From contig DAOWEF010000070.1 in assembly GCA_030638665.1 (NCBI GenBank), positions 1-16,336 on the forward strand: 16,336 nt of DNA, read 5' to 3'. Below, piece after piece: positions 1-5,374 of this stretch (positions are counted from its first letter, which is position 1; every line of letters begins with the position of its first letter). A program made the translations under genes and the position numbers. The stretch is from Dehalococcoidia bacterium. GTDB lineage: Bacteria; Chloroflexota; Dehalococcoidia; E44-bin15. A model generated the notes under the pieces. The model worked only from the letters and a program-made list of their open reading frames with translations. It was not told where the DNA came from and ran no database searches.

Positions 1-206
1 CCAAGAAGAACCGGCCAGACAGAGTAGCGCTTTCCCCAGTCTATAACATGCTCGGTTGAGGTAAGCAGTACATTTCGCTGAAGTTCCTCGTGGAGCCAGG
101 CTACAGGATCGGGATACGGCTCCTTTGAAGCCGCCATAAGCGCATCGATTTCCGCACCCTCGATCTTATCGAGCTCGCTGCTCACATAGGGCCTCGCTAT
201 TTCCAC
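1..206 (-). CDS. nuoB: NADH-quinone oxidoreductase subunit B (NuoB), 5' part only
   Basis: Reading the minus strand from a GTG at 206-204 gives an open frame to the window edge (68 codons). The N-terminus is variable, but the stretch from residue about 49 (NVLTASTEHVIDWGKRYSVW) matches the conserved start of NuoB, where it precedes the cysteines that bind cluster N2 (those lie beyond the window). NuoB is the peripheral-arm subunit carrying N2, the last Fe-S centre before quinone. The GTG overlaps the end of nuoA by 10 nt, and a GGGG run in nuoA provides a ribosome site, so the two genes are translationally coupled as in standard nuo operons. Partial at the 3' end. Confidence 0.88.
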   Translation of the reverse strand, partial: MEIARPYVSSELDKIEGAEIDALMAASKEPYPDPVAWLHEELQRNVLLTSTEHVIDWGKRYSVWPVLL

Positions 207-568
207 TTCAGAACCCCCTTTTTCCACGCATAGATGAAACCGACGATCAGTATCAGGAAGAAGGCCAGCATCTCTACAAGCCCGAAGAGTTTAAGCTGCT
301 TTAACTCTACGGCCCAGGGATAAAGGAAAACTACCTGTATATCGAAGATTACAAAGAGCAGGGCAAAGAAATAATAGCGGAAATTGAATTGAACCTGGGA
401 TTTACCTATAGTTTCCATGCCGCACTCGAAGGTGGTGTATTTTGTGGGATTGGGCTTTCGGGGAACGATGTGCAGGCGCCTGAGTGTGACGGGGAGTAAT
501 ATCATTGTAGCGGCAAAACCAAGAGAAGCGATGAGGAAAATTCCGATGTAACCGAAGTTTCCCAGCAA
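197..568 (-). CDS. nuoA: NADH-quinone oxidoreductase subunit A (NuoA)
   Basis: Small membrane subunit of respiratory complex I at the junction of the membrane and peripheral arms. From the chosen start it has 123 residues, normal for NuoA, with three membrane segments (near residues 4-25, 60-80 and 92-114). Family signatures are visible: a YTTFECGME motif in the loop, and FNFRYYFFALLFVIFDIQVVF ahead of YPWA in the second segment. The frame extends to a TTG at 595, but the TTG at 568 is preferred: it has GGAGGGG (575-581) six bases upstream, and a decayed second copy near 11000 keeps the same arrangement of GGAGG then TTG. First gene of the nuoAB operon, with a good promoter at 631-659. Confidence 0.95.
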   Translation of the reverse strand: MLGNFGYIGIFLIASLGFAATMILLPVTLRRLHIVPRKPNPTKYTTFECGMETIGKSQVQFNFRYYFFALLFVIFDIQVVFLYPWAVELKQLKLFGLVEMLAFFLILIVGFIYAWKKGVLKWK

Positions 569-630
569 GTATTTCCCCTCCGAGCTTATATACAAACCTT
601 GGGCTTGGGTATTTTATAACAACTTCGGGA

Positions 631-659
631 ATTATATAACATGTCACCCTGGTTGTAAA
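631..659 (-). promoter_or_regulatory. Promoter of the nuoA-nuoB operon
   Basis: On the minus strand there is TTTACA (659-654), a 17-nt spacer and a perfect TATAAT (636-631). Transcription would start near 625, about 55 nt before the preferred nuoA start. This is a near-consensus sigma-70 type site in the right orientation. Confidence 0.7.
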
Positions 660-796
660 GTGAAAAAAAGCACAATCGTGGTATTGCTTACTCCTTGAGA
701 TCGGTTGTCATTTTCCTTCCCTTACGGTGCTTGGTGAGCGAGGGCATTCTATAAATTGGTTGCCCGGTCCAGGCAAAGTTTCCACCGAGCATTTAC

Positions 797-893
797 CTAG
801 TCCTGCAGTTTATTTATCTGCTCTACGGTAATGTTCTTGAACCTTCCCTGTTTCATTGAGATATTCTCTCAGTGGCCTGAGATTACCCCTTTT
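797..893 (-). pseudogene. Relic of the C-terminus of a 2-oxoacid:ferredoxin oxidoreductase beta subunit (PorB/KorB-like)
   Basis: On the minus strand one frame reads GNLRPLREYLNE and, after a one-base shift, the next reads QGRFKNITVEQINKLQD followed by a stop at 799-797. Joined, this gives REYL-two residues-QGRFKNI, which matches the conserved C-terminal end (P-[VI]-x-E/R-Y-L-x-x-Q-G-R-F) that I know from pyruvate/2-oxoacid ferredoxin oxidoreductase beta subunits. No convincing upstream remainder of the gene is seen, and the shift breaks the frame, so this is a gene fossil of about 30 codons. The call rests on a short motif only. Confidence 0.4.
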
Positions 894-1027
894 GGCAATG
901 GATTCGCTGGCCGAGGTTAGGCGATACGGGGGAGCTATCGCTTTACAGCTTTGGAGACGCCATGCTGTTGCTCTGATTTACTACTTGACAATTCGTGATA
1001 AACGTGACAGAATGCGGCTTCAAAAAA

Positions 1028-1056
1028 TTGTAACGCAGTGGGTTTTATGGTAGCAT
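1028..1056 (+). promoter_or_regulatory. selC: Possible promoter for the small ORF and tRNA-Sec
   Basis: TTGTAA (1028-1033), a 17-nt spacer and TAGCAT (1051-1056) lie upstream of the GGAGGAAGG ribosome site near 1070 and of tRNA-Sec. An alternative is TTGACA at 985-990 with CAGAAT at 1008-1013, also 17 nt apart. Both -10 boxes are imperfect, so the choice is open. Confidence 0.35.
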
Positions 1057-1085
1057 GGCGTTGTATGGGAGGAAGGAATTATAGC

Positions 1086-1257
1086 ATGCTTTCCCCGGTG
1101 GGTGCCGGTGGGGCTTTGCCCTATCAAGTATTGGGAAAGCCTAATAATTGCTCTGCCGATCGTCGCCCTCTACCTTGCGGAAGCCTTTCTGGTTTTGATT
1201 GTCCAGCCATATAAGAAGCGTATTGCGCTGCCTGAAGTCCAGGTAGAACCTTCATAA
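1086..1257 (+). pseudogene. Small single-pass membrane ORF, apparently frameshifted
   Basis: A strong ribosome site (GGAGGAAGG, about 1069-1077) precedes an ATG at 1086, but that frame yields only 42 residues without membrane character. The next frame, open from 1054 to the TAA at 1255-1257, encodes a clear membrane helix (core LIIALPIVALYLAEAFLVLI) followed by a basic patch, QPYKKR, and a short tail ending EPS. A single extra base in the G run at 1110-1113 would join the well-positioned ATG to this frame and give a protein of about 56 residues. The alternative is a GTG start at 1102 in the second frame without a good ribosome site. Function unknown. The stop lies 5 nt before tRNA-Sec. Confidence 0.35.
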
Positions 1258-1262
1258 CTAGT

Positions 1263-1360
1263 GGGAGCGGATGGGCCCCGGTGGACTCCGCGGACTTCAA
1301 ATCCGTTGGTGGGCACCTTGCGGTGTCTACGGTAGGTTCGACTCCTATGCGCTCCCGCCA
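1263..1360 (+). tRNA. selC: Selenocysteine tRNA (tRNA-Sec, anticodon TCA)
   Basis: The 98-nt gene has all marks of bacterial tRNA-Sec. The acceptor stem is long (GGGAGCG pairs with CGCTCCC; an eighth position is G opposite G). The anticodon arm is GCGGA-CTTCAAA-TCCGT with anticodon TCA at 1297-1299, closely matching the GGACTTCAAATCC of the E. coli gene. There is a long variable arm (GGCACC-TTGC-GGTGTC), a T arm GTAGG-TTCGACT-CCTAT, discriminator G and an encoded CCA end. The D stem pairs as GGGCCC with GGACTC, with one mismatch. It is charged with serine and converted by SelA, then carried by SelB to UGA. The selenium genes nearby confirm the call. Its 3' 13 nt recur at 3505-3517. Confidence 0.95.
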
Positions 1361-1361
1361 A
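1349..1361 (+). repeat. Direct repeat, left copy (3' end of tRNA-Sec), possible attachment site
   Basis: GCGCTCCCGCCAA covers the last 12 nt of tRNA-Sec plus one base. The identical 13-mer lies at 3505-3517, next to the end of selB. Identity blocks at the 3' end of a tRNA gene are the usual footprint of site-specific integration. Confidence 0.5.
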
Positions 1362-1636
1362 GCTAAGTTCTGCACATTTTGTGGATTTATTTATAGTTAT
1401 TGGAACCTTTTCCTCAACGCATTGCTGAACACTTCACTTAACTTCTGGCATCGGAATATCGTGCACGTCTGGTGTACAGTAGTGGTTACCCATTAGCTAC
1501 GTTCCAACCGAGGCAGCAAGAACATTCCGCTCAGATATGGTTGATACCAGTTTTGAGAGGGTATAACTCTATTACTCGAAATATGTAATTTATATTAATA
1601 TTGAGTGGTATTCACCTGCAGGTTACCAGTGGAATG

Positions 1637-1840
1637 TTAATCAGACTTGATAAGGCGGACACCAATAAGAATCGCGAGGAAACCAAGTAACCCAATAACA
1701 GTAAATAGTGGTAGGGAGAAAGATAACCCGGAAAAAGTAGCTAAGATTCCTACAGGAGGACTAGTAAAAATAACACAGATTACAGTTGCTAGCCCACATA
1801 AAACACAAATACCTCCAAATATAAATTTTATCACAAACAT
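1637..1840 (-). CDS. Small two-helix membrane protein, unknown
   Basis: An ATG at 1840 opens a 67-residue frame ending in TAA at 1639-1637. It consists almost entirely of two hydrophobic segments (about residues 4-26 and 41-62) joined by a short SPPVG turn, with a basic C-terminus (RLIKSD). An upstream in-frame TTG (1858) would add six polar residues. AAGAGA about nine bases before the ATG is a weak ribosome site. I do not recognise a family. It is the only frame of protein-like composition in the AT-rich segment between tRNA-Sec and the riboswitch, so it may be cargo of an inserted element. Whether it is expressed is uncertain. Confidence 0.45.
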   Translation of the reverse strand: MFVIKFIFGGICVLCGLATVICVIFTSPPVGILATFSGLSFSLPLFTVIGLLGFLAILIGVRLIKSD

Positions 1841-1875
1841 AATATTATCTCTTGGCAACGGTAATGGAATTATAT

Positions 1876-1913
1876 TAATTTAATTATTATTAATTATTAT
1901 TAATTATATTATA
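1876..1913 (+). repeat. AT-rich tandem repeat
   Basis: The 10-mer AATTATTATT is repeated almost three times in tandem inside a run of nearly pure A and T. It may be a bent or easily melted upstream region. No gene is seen between 1859 and 2486 apart from the regulatory elements listed, plus a hairpin GCCTGC-ATTCG-GCAGGC near 2068-2084. Confidence 0.5.
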
Positions 1914-2202
1914 AGTATATTGGCATTCCTTTGTCAAGCATTATCAAGCAGAACATACAAGAATGGCTACTTGATAAAAAAATGTGTGGAATGTAATTCA
2001 TCTACTACGATAGACTAATACGAATAAACCCGAAGTAACTCTAGCTCACTACATATCTCTACCCCGGCCTGCATTCGGCAGGCTGGCATGCATGTGGGAT
2101 CCTTTCCAACCAGATCTCTTTCTGCGCTAGTTGAGTTGAAATTGATAATCTCAGGGAGCACAACCCAATAACCCTATTTCATATTAATGGCTCTTTGTGT
2201 AC

Positions 2203-2236
2203 TTGACAAAAACATCATAATATGTTATATATAACA
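2203..2236 (+). promoter_or_regulatory. Strong promoter with a palindromic possible operator upstream of the riboswitch
   Basis: Perfect TTGACA at 2203-2208, a 17-nt spacer, then TATATA at 2226-2231. The -10 box lies inside the perfect 14-bp palindrome TGTTATATATAACA (2223-2236), a good candidate repressor site. Transcription would start near 2238, about 75 nt before the aptamer core of the cyclic-di-GMP riboswitch. Confidence 0.65.
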
Positions 2237-2311
2237 CTATATAGTATAATATTTATTAAGATAGAATAAAGTAGGCAGACACAACACTGCGTTAAAAATG
2301 AATATTATGTT

Positions 2312-2426
2312 CCGAGAAAGGCAAACCCGCCAAAAGGCGGCGACGCAAAGCCAAGGGTCTAAGGTTAGAACATTTAACTATGACAGCCGGGCTGCCGAAG
2401 AACGACAGATTTAAAGCCTTTCTCGG
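2312..2426 (+). promoter_or_regulatory. Cyclic-di-GMP-I (GEMM-I) riboswitch, complete copy
   Basis: The core follows the GEMM-I pattern: GGCAAACC, a hairpin CCGCC-AAAA-GGCGG, GACGCAAAGCC, then GGGTCTAAGGTT and ATGACAGCCGGGCTGCCGA, the tetraloop-receptor side. The closing strands CCGAGAAAGGC (2312-2322) and GCCTTTCTCGG (2416-2426) are perfectly complementary over 11 nt. The last three bases of that pairing compete with the GGC needed for the aptamer hairpin, which suggests a switch between two folds. It binds the second messenger c-di-GMP. Downstream there is no large gene, only short ORFs at 2487 and 2683, so the regulated product is unclear. The 5' flank and core (2263-2387) are duplicated at 2825-2949. 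Confidence 0.88.
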
Positions 2427-2486
2427 GTGAGGAAGGTTTTGTCAAAAGAAATAGGCAATCTAAACACATATTAATGGGATTAAAAC

Positions 2487-2579
2487 ATGTCAACAGAAAT
2501 TAATGATCAAATTTACTACTGGACTTCAGAAGTCTTCAAACTGGCGGGCATAAGCCAAGCCCTTGATCCCTCATGCTAG
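2487..2579 (+). pseudogene. Truncated ORF resembling the start of a MerR-type helix-turn-helix protein
   Basis: ATG at 2487 opens 30 codons ending in TAG (2577-2579). Residues 9-23 (IYYWTSEVFKLAGIS) resemble the first helix-turn-helix of MerR/excisionase-like proteins, where a pattern such as Y-x-T/I-S-E-V-x-x-L-x-G-I-S is common. The likeness stops at GIS and the rest is short and unrelated. There is no clear ribosome site. It looks like the front end of a broken gene lying directly behind the riboswitch. The match is short and the call weak. Confidence 0.3.
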
Positions 2580-2639
2580 GGCTGGTGTCTCACCCCATCT
2601 CTCCACTAGCCCCAGGGTGAGCAGTCAAGGCTCAAGGGG
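2560..2639 (+). other. Compact set of overlapping inverted repeats, possible structured RNA
   Basis: Several complementary arms are packed in 80 nt: CCCTTGA (2560-2566) with TCAAGGG (2632-2638) or TCAAGG (2625-2630); CTCACCC (2589-2595) with GGGTGAG (2615-2621); and CTAGGGCTGGTG (2576-2587) with CCACTAGCCC (2603-2612). The last two pairings exclude each other. No U run follows, so it is not a simple terminator. It lies in the same transcript as the riboswitch, just ahead of the 32-codon ORF. Confidence 0.35.
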
Positions 2640-2682
2640 TATTGAGGATATGGCTATCAAAGGTGAAAGGGGGTGATTTGGG

Positions 2683-2781
2683 ATGGTTGAAACTATAGAG
2701 GGGTTACTCGAAACCCTTGAAAGGCTTCTGGATAAATTCATCGATGCCATCGCGGCCATCGCAAACATCACAAACAGCTAG
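2683..2781 (+). CDS. 32-residue amphipathic small protein, unknown
   Basis: ATG at 2683 has a very good ribosome site (AAAGGGGGTGA, ending seven bases upstream) and gives 32 codons ending in TAG. The peptide (core IEGLLETLERLLDKFIDAI) is mostly an amphipathic helix with acidic and basic residues on one face and leucine/isoleucine on the other. It resembles small membrane-active or surface-helix peptides in composition only, and no family is recognised. It is the best-initiated ORF behind the complete c-di-GMP riboswitch and so may be its regulated product. Confidence 0.4.
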   Translation: MVETIEGLLETLERLLDKFIDAIAAIANITNS

Positions 2782-2824
2782 CCAGGCTGATTTGGAGAGA
2801 AGGGAGCGGGATGTAGTTTAAGGC

Positions 2825-2977
2825 AGAATAAAGCAGGCAGACACAACACTGCGTTAAAAATGAATATTTTGTTCCGAGAAAGGCAAACCCGCCGAAAGGC
2901 GGCGACGCAAAGCCAAGGGTCTAAGGTTAGAACATTTAACTATGACAGCTCACCAGTGGCAGATAAACATCGTTTCG
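2825..2977 (+). promoter_or_regulatory. Second, 3'-truncated copy of the cyclic-di-GMP-I riboswitch
   Basis: Bases 2825-2949 repeat 2263-2387 with only three mismatches over 125 nt at a constant offset of 562. The similarity includes the leader hairpin GCAG/CTGC, GGCAAACC, GACGCAAAGCC and GGGTCTAAGGTT. It stops abruptly after ATGACAGC: the GGGCTGCCGA element and the perfect closing strand of the first copy are replaced by unrelated sequence. TTTCGG at 2972-2977 could still pair imperfectly with CCGAGAAA. The copy therefore probably cannot form the normal binding pocket, or it uses a changed 3' half. No separate promoter was seen directly before it. Confidence 0.75.
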
Positions 2978-3001
2978 GTCCTAACACAGAAGGGCAATGA
3001 G

Positions 3002-3133
3002 ATGGTGGGCGCTCTATCGACGGTGATTCACTGGGGATCGATTTTCCTAGCGCAGCTTATGCTGTTGCTTGTCTACCGGTCCTACAACATTACCGCATAT
3101 ACCCCCGCAGTAGCAGGGGAGGTATACATTTAA
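3002..3133 (+). CDS. 43-residue small membrane protein, unknown
   Basis: ATG at 3002 with AGAAGGG about seven bases upstream gives 43 codons ending in TAA (3131-3133). Residues about 8-26 (IHWGSIFLAQLMLLLVYRS) form one membrane helix, followed by a polar tail. The frame also stays open upstream to an ATG at 2942, but that start lies inside the riboswitch repeat. It sits between the truncated riboswitch copy and a good terminator, which suggests a real transcription unit. No family recognised. Confidence 0.4.
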   Translation: MVGALSTVIHWGSIFLAQLMLLLVYRSYNITAYTPAVAGEVYI

Positions 3134-3157
3134 TCTAATACACAAGAGAGATGAACG

Positions 3158-3196
3158 AAAGAGGAGTGAATTGATTTTCACCCCTCTTTGTTTTCC
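3158..3196 (+). terminator. Rho-independent terminator after the riboswitch unit
   Basis: AAAGAGGAGTGA pairs with TCACCCCTCTTT (one A-C mismatch) around a short AT-rich loop, followed by GTTTTCC. It lies 25 nt after the 43-residue ORF. Confidence 0.65.
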
Positions 3197-3344
3197 AACC
3201 CAGCGTTTTTTACCTCAGGCAACACGCAGGGCAAACCTTAAAATTATACCTTCATTGATTTAGGCACACACCCCCATTAGCTGAATCATGCGTAATCATA
3301 GCTAGAGCTTTTCTACCTATGGCCTGCCTTGTCATACAATAATG

Positions 3345-3450
3345 CCCCTCATACTGCATGTATATAAGCCAATAGTATTCTCCTATGTTAGGCCTGGTTC
3401 GCACAAACCAAATAAAGCTAGGCTACTTGACCAATGTGCTTTATGAGGGG
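3345..3450. repeat. Inverted-repeat bounded segment of 106 bp
   Basis: CCCCTCATACTGCA (3345-3358) is matched in inverted orientation at 3437-3450 (12 of 14 bases; the outer nine are perfect). Inside are a smaller pair TGGTT/AACCA and no ORF. It could be a long-range RNA or DNA hairpin or a small non-autonomous element. I see no clear target-site duplication. The rest of 3197-3520 holds no gene. A hairpin TACACA-CTGT-TGTGTA follows at 3451-3466. Confidence 0.35.
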
Positions 3451-3504
3451 TACACACTGTTGTGTATAAATATATATCCCCATGCTGAATGCTAAAGCCC
3501 CCAG

Positions 3505-3517
3505 GCGCTCCCGCCAA
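3505..3517 (+). repeat. Direct repeat, right copy of the tRNA-Sec 3' end
   Basis: GCGCTCCCGCCAA is identical to 1349-1361. It is not preceded by any T-arm-like sequence, so it is only the tail of the tRNA. It lies three bases beyond the selB stop codon. Confidence 0.5.
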
Positions 3518-3520
3518 CAT

Positions 3521-5371
3521 CTATCGCAACACCCGCTCATCACCGATGCGGTGGGTTAATTTTTGTGCGTCCAGATATTCCATTAGGGCCAGGGCATATT
3601 TGCGACTGGTGTGGAACAGGTCGCGGACCTCGGCTACGGTTACCTTGCCCTGGGATTTTATCTGGGCGACTATGCCGTCCACCATCTTATCGTAGATAGA
3701 GGCGAGGAAGATCACGTCATCGCTTACCTTCACCACCCGACGTTGCTCTATGAGCAGATTGAGTAGGTCTGGCTCAAGTAGAGGATCGAGGGTTGGCAAG
3801 TAGGGATTGCGTGCCAACCTATTCAGGAAAGCGTCGACTTCTGCCTGCTGTTTCGGGGTAGGCTGAGGCTTGTGGTCGGGCGAGCGCACCATCGGCCCAG
3901 CCTCGATTAGGGTGCCTTCCTGTATGAGCTGCTCCAGAGCGCGGGCGAAGAACTTAGTGGGGGTCTTTATCTTGCCTCTCAGTTCCTCTTTAGGAGGGCC
4001 GTGGCGAAGAGGGAATTGCTGGTGGTATCTCTGGACAGCTAGCTTTGCTTGTTTTGCCAGTTTTTCCCAACCCTGTGCTGAGAAAAGCAGCATCATGTTT
4101 CCCAATACTATGACCTTCTTCTGAGCGGCCAGTGATCTTATAGCCTCCTCAACTTCCCCTCGCGACAGGTTGCAAAGGGTCAGCAACCTTTTCAGCTCGA
4201 GAGGCTCTTCTTCTTGTACAATGGCCAGGATTATCTGTTCAGCGGTGCCTGCCTCCCTGGTTGCTAGTCCCTCAATAACATCGGTGCGAAAGCGGCGGTG
4301 TCGTTTTGCCTGTGGGCCAACGATTTGCCCTCCGCCAAGGGTCTGCTGAGGGGAGCGAATGATGAATCGGTCATCCTTTACCGCCACAATGGGCTGAGCA
4401 AGCAGAAACTGAGCCCATGCTGTTTCCCCAGGCTCAATTTTGTTACTCTCCAGCAGGCGAATCTTCCCCAGCACCTCGGCGGCTCCATGGTGAAAGGTGA
4501 CGGTAGCATTATGGGGCAGAGGGCGAGGCGCAGAGGGCAACAAGCGTAGCTTAACATCGAACGCTCTGGTCGGCGTGAGCCAACCTGGGGTGGTCACCAC
4601 ATCGCCACGCGTTAGCTCACTGGTAGCCACACCGGACAGGTTGGCCGCTACGCGGTTGCCCGGAGAGGCGATATCGATTTTCTGCTTATGTGATTGCAGC
4701 CCGCGTATGCGTGCTGCTAGAGCTGGAGGCAGGATCTCTACCTCTTGTCCCTGGGATAAAGACCCATCGACCAGGGTTCCGGTAACCACGGTGCCAAAAC
4801 CAGCCATGGTAAAGACACGGTCTATGGGGAGCCTTGGCCTGCCGATGTCCTTCTTGGGTGTGGCGGAATCTAAAACCTGGTCAATAGCAGAAACTAGCTT
4901 GGGTAAGCCCTCACCGGTTAATGCGGAGACAGCGATGAGCGGGGCTTGCGCTAAGGTAGTGCCCGCTAATACATCCCCTACCTCCAATGTCACCAATTCC
5001 AGCCACTCCTCATCTACCAGGTCCTTCTTGGCTATTATTGCAATGCCCCGGTCTACCTGAAGAAGGTCGAGGATGGCCAGATGCTCTCTAGTTTGGGGCA
5101 TGACCCCTTCATCGGCGGCGATCACTAGCAAGGCGATGTCGATGCCTCCAACGCCGGCGAGCATGTTCTTGATGAAGTGCTCATGCCCGGGGACGTCCAC
5201 AATGCCGACCGCTCGACCGCTGGGCAGTTTTAGCCAGGCAAAGCCGAGGTCGATGGTCATGCCTCGCTCTTTTTCCTCCCGCAGCCGATCCGGGTCGATC
5301 CCGGTGAGTGCCTGAACCAGAACCGATTTCCCGTGATCGACATGGCCTGCGGTGCCTAGGACAAAGGGCAT
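3521..5371 (-). CDS. selB: Selenocysteine-specific translation elongation factor SelB
   Basis: SelB is a GTPase that carries selenocysteyl-tRNA-Sec to ribosomes stalled at UGA and binds the SECIS hairpin of the mRNA. The 616-residue protein has the usual length. The EF-Tu-like domain shows G1 AGHVDHGKS (8-16), switch region [10 protein letters not shown] (35-44), G3 DVPGH (59-63) and G4 AKKD (114-117). Beta-barrel domains follow, then the winged-helix repeats of the C-terminal third. The last helix ends [14 protein letters not shown]...RIGDERVLR, the characteristic SECIS-binding winged helix. The ATG at 5371 has GGGAG in the tail of selD, and only three bases separate it from the selD stop, so the genes are coupled. 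It is the last gene of the selenium operon. Confidence 0.98.
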   Translation of the reverse strand: MPFVLGTAGHVDHGKSVLVQALTGIDPDRLREEKERGMTIDLGFAWLKLPSGRAVGIVDVPGHEHFIKNMLAGVGGIDIALLVIAADEGVMPQTREHLAILDLLQVDRGIAIIAKKDLVDEEWLELVTLEVGDVLAGTTLAQAPLIAVSALTGEGLPKLVSAIDQVLDSATPKKDIGRPRLPIDRVFTMAGFGTVVTGTLVDGSLSQGQEVEILPPALAARIRGLQSHKQKIDIASPGNRVAANLSGVATSELTRGDVVTTPGWLTPTRAFDVKLRLLPSAPRPLPHNATVTFHHGAAEVLGKIRLLESNKIEPGETAWAQFLLAQPIVAVKDDRFIIRSPQQTLGGGQIVGPQAKRHRRFRTDVIEGLATREAGTAEQIILAIVQEEEPLELKRLLTLCNLSRGEVEEAIRSLAAQKKVIVLGNMMLLFSAQGWEKLAKQAKLAVQRYHQQFPLRHGPPKEELRGKIKTPTKFFARALEQLIQEGTLIEAGPMVRSPDHKPQPTPKQQAEVDAFLNRLARNPYLPTLDPLLEPDLLNLLIEQRRVVKVSDDVIFLASIYDKMVDGIVAQIKSQGKVTVAEVRDLFHTSRKYALALMEYLDAQKLTHRIGDERVLR

Positions 5372-5374
5372 GCG

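Noticed and set aside
856-1053. 65-codon plus-strand ORF
   Set aside because: No ribosome site and no family likeness; it partly opposes the PorB-like relic and covers a candidate promoter.
1876-1913. Short tandem repeat as a CRISPR array or replication origin
   Set aside because: Repeat units are contiguous 10-mers without spacers, and no DnaA-box cluster or replication gene is near.
3158-3196. Bidirectional terminator that also serves selB
   Set aside because: The U run is on the plus strand only and it lies over 300 nt past the selB stop. I found no clear terminator for selB.
4497-5060. 187-codon plus-strand open frame
   Set aside because: Antisense to selB, rich in Ser/Thr/Pro as shadows are, with no family likeness.
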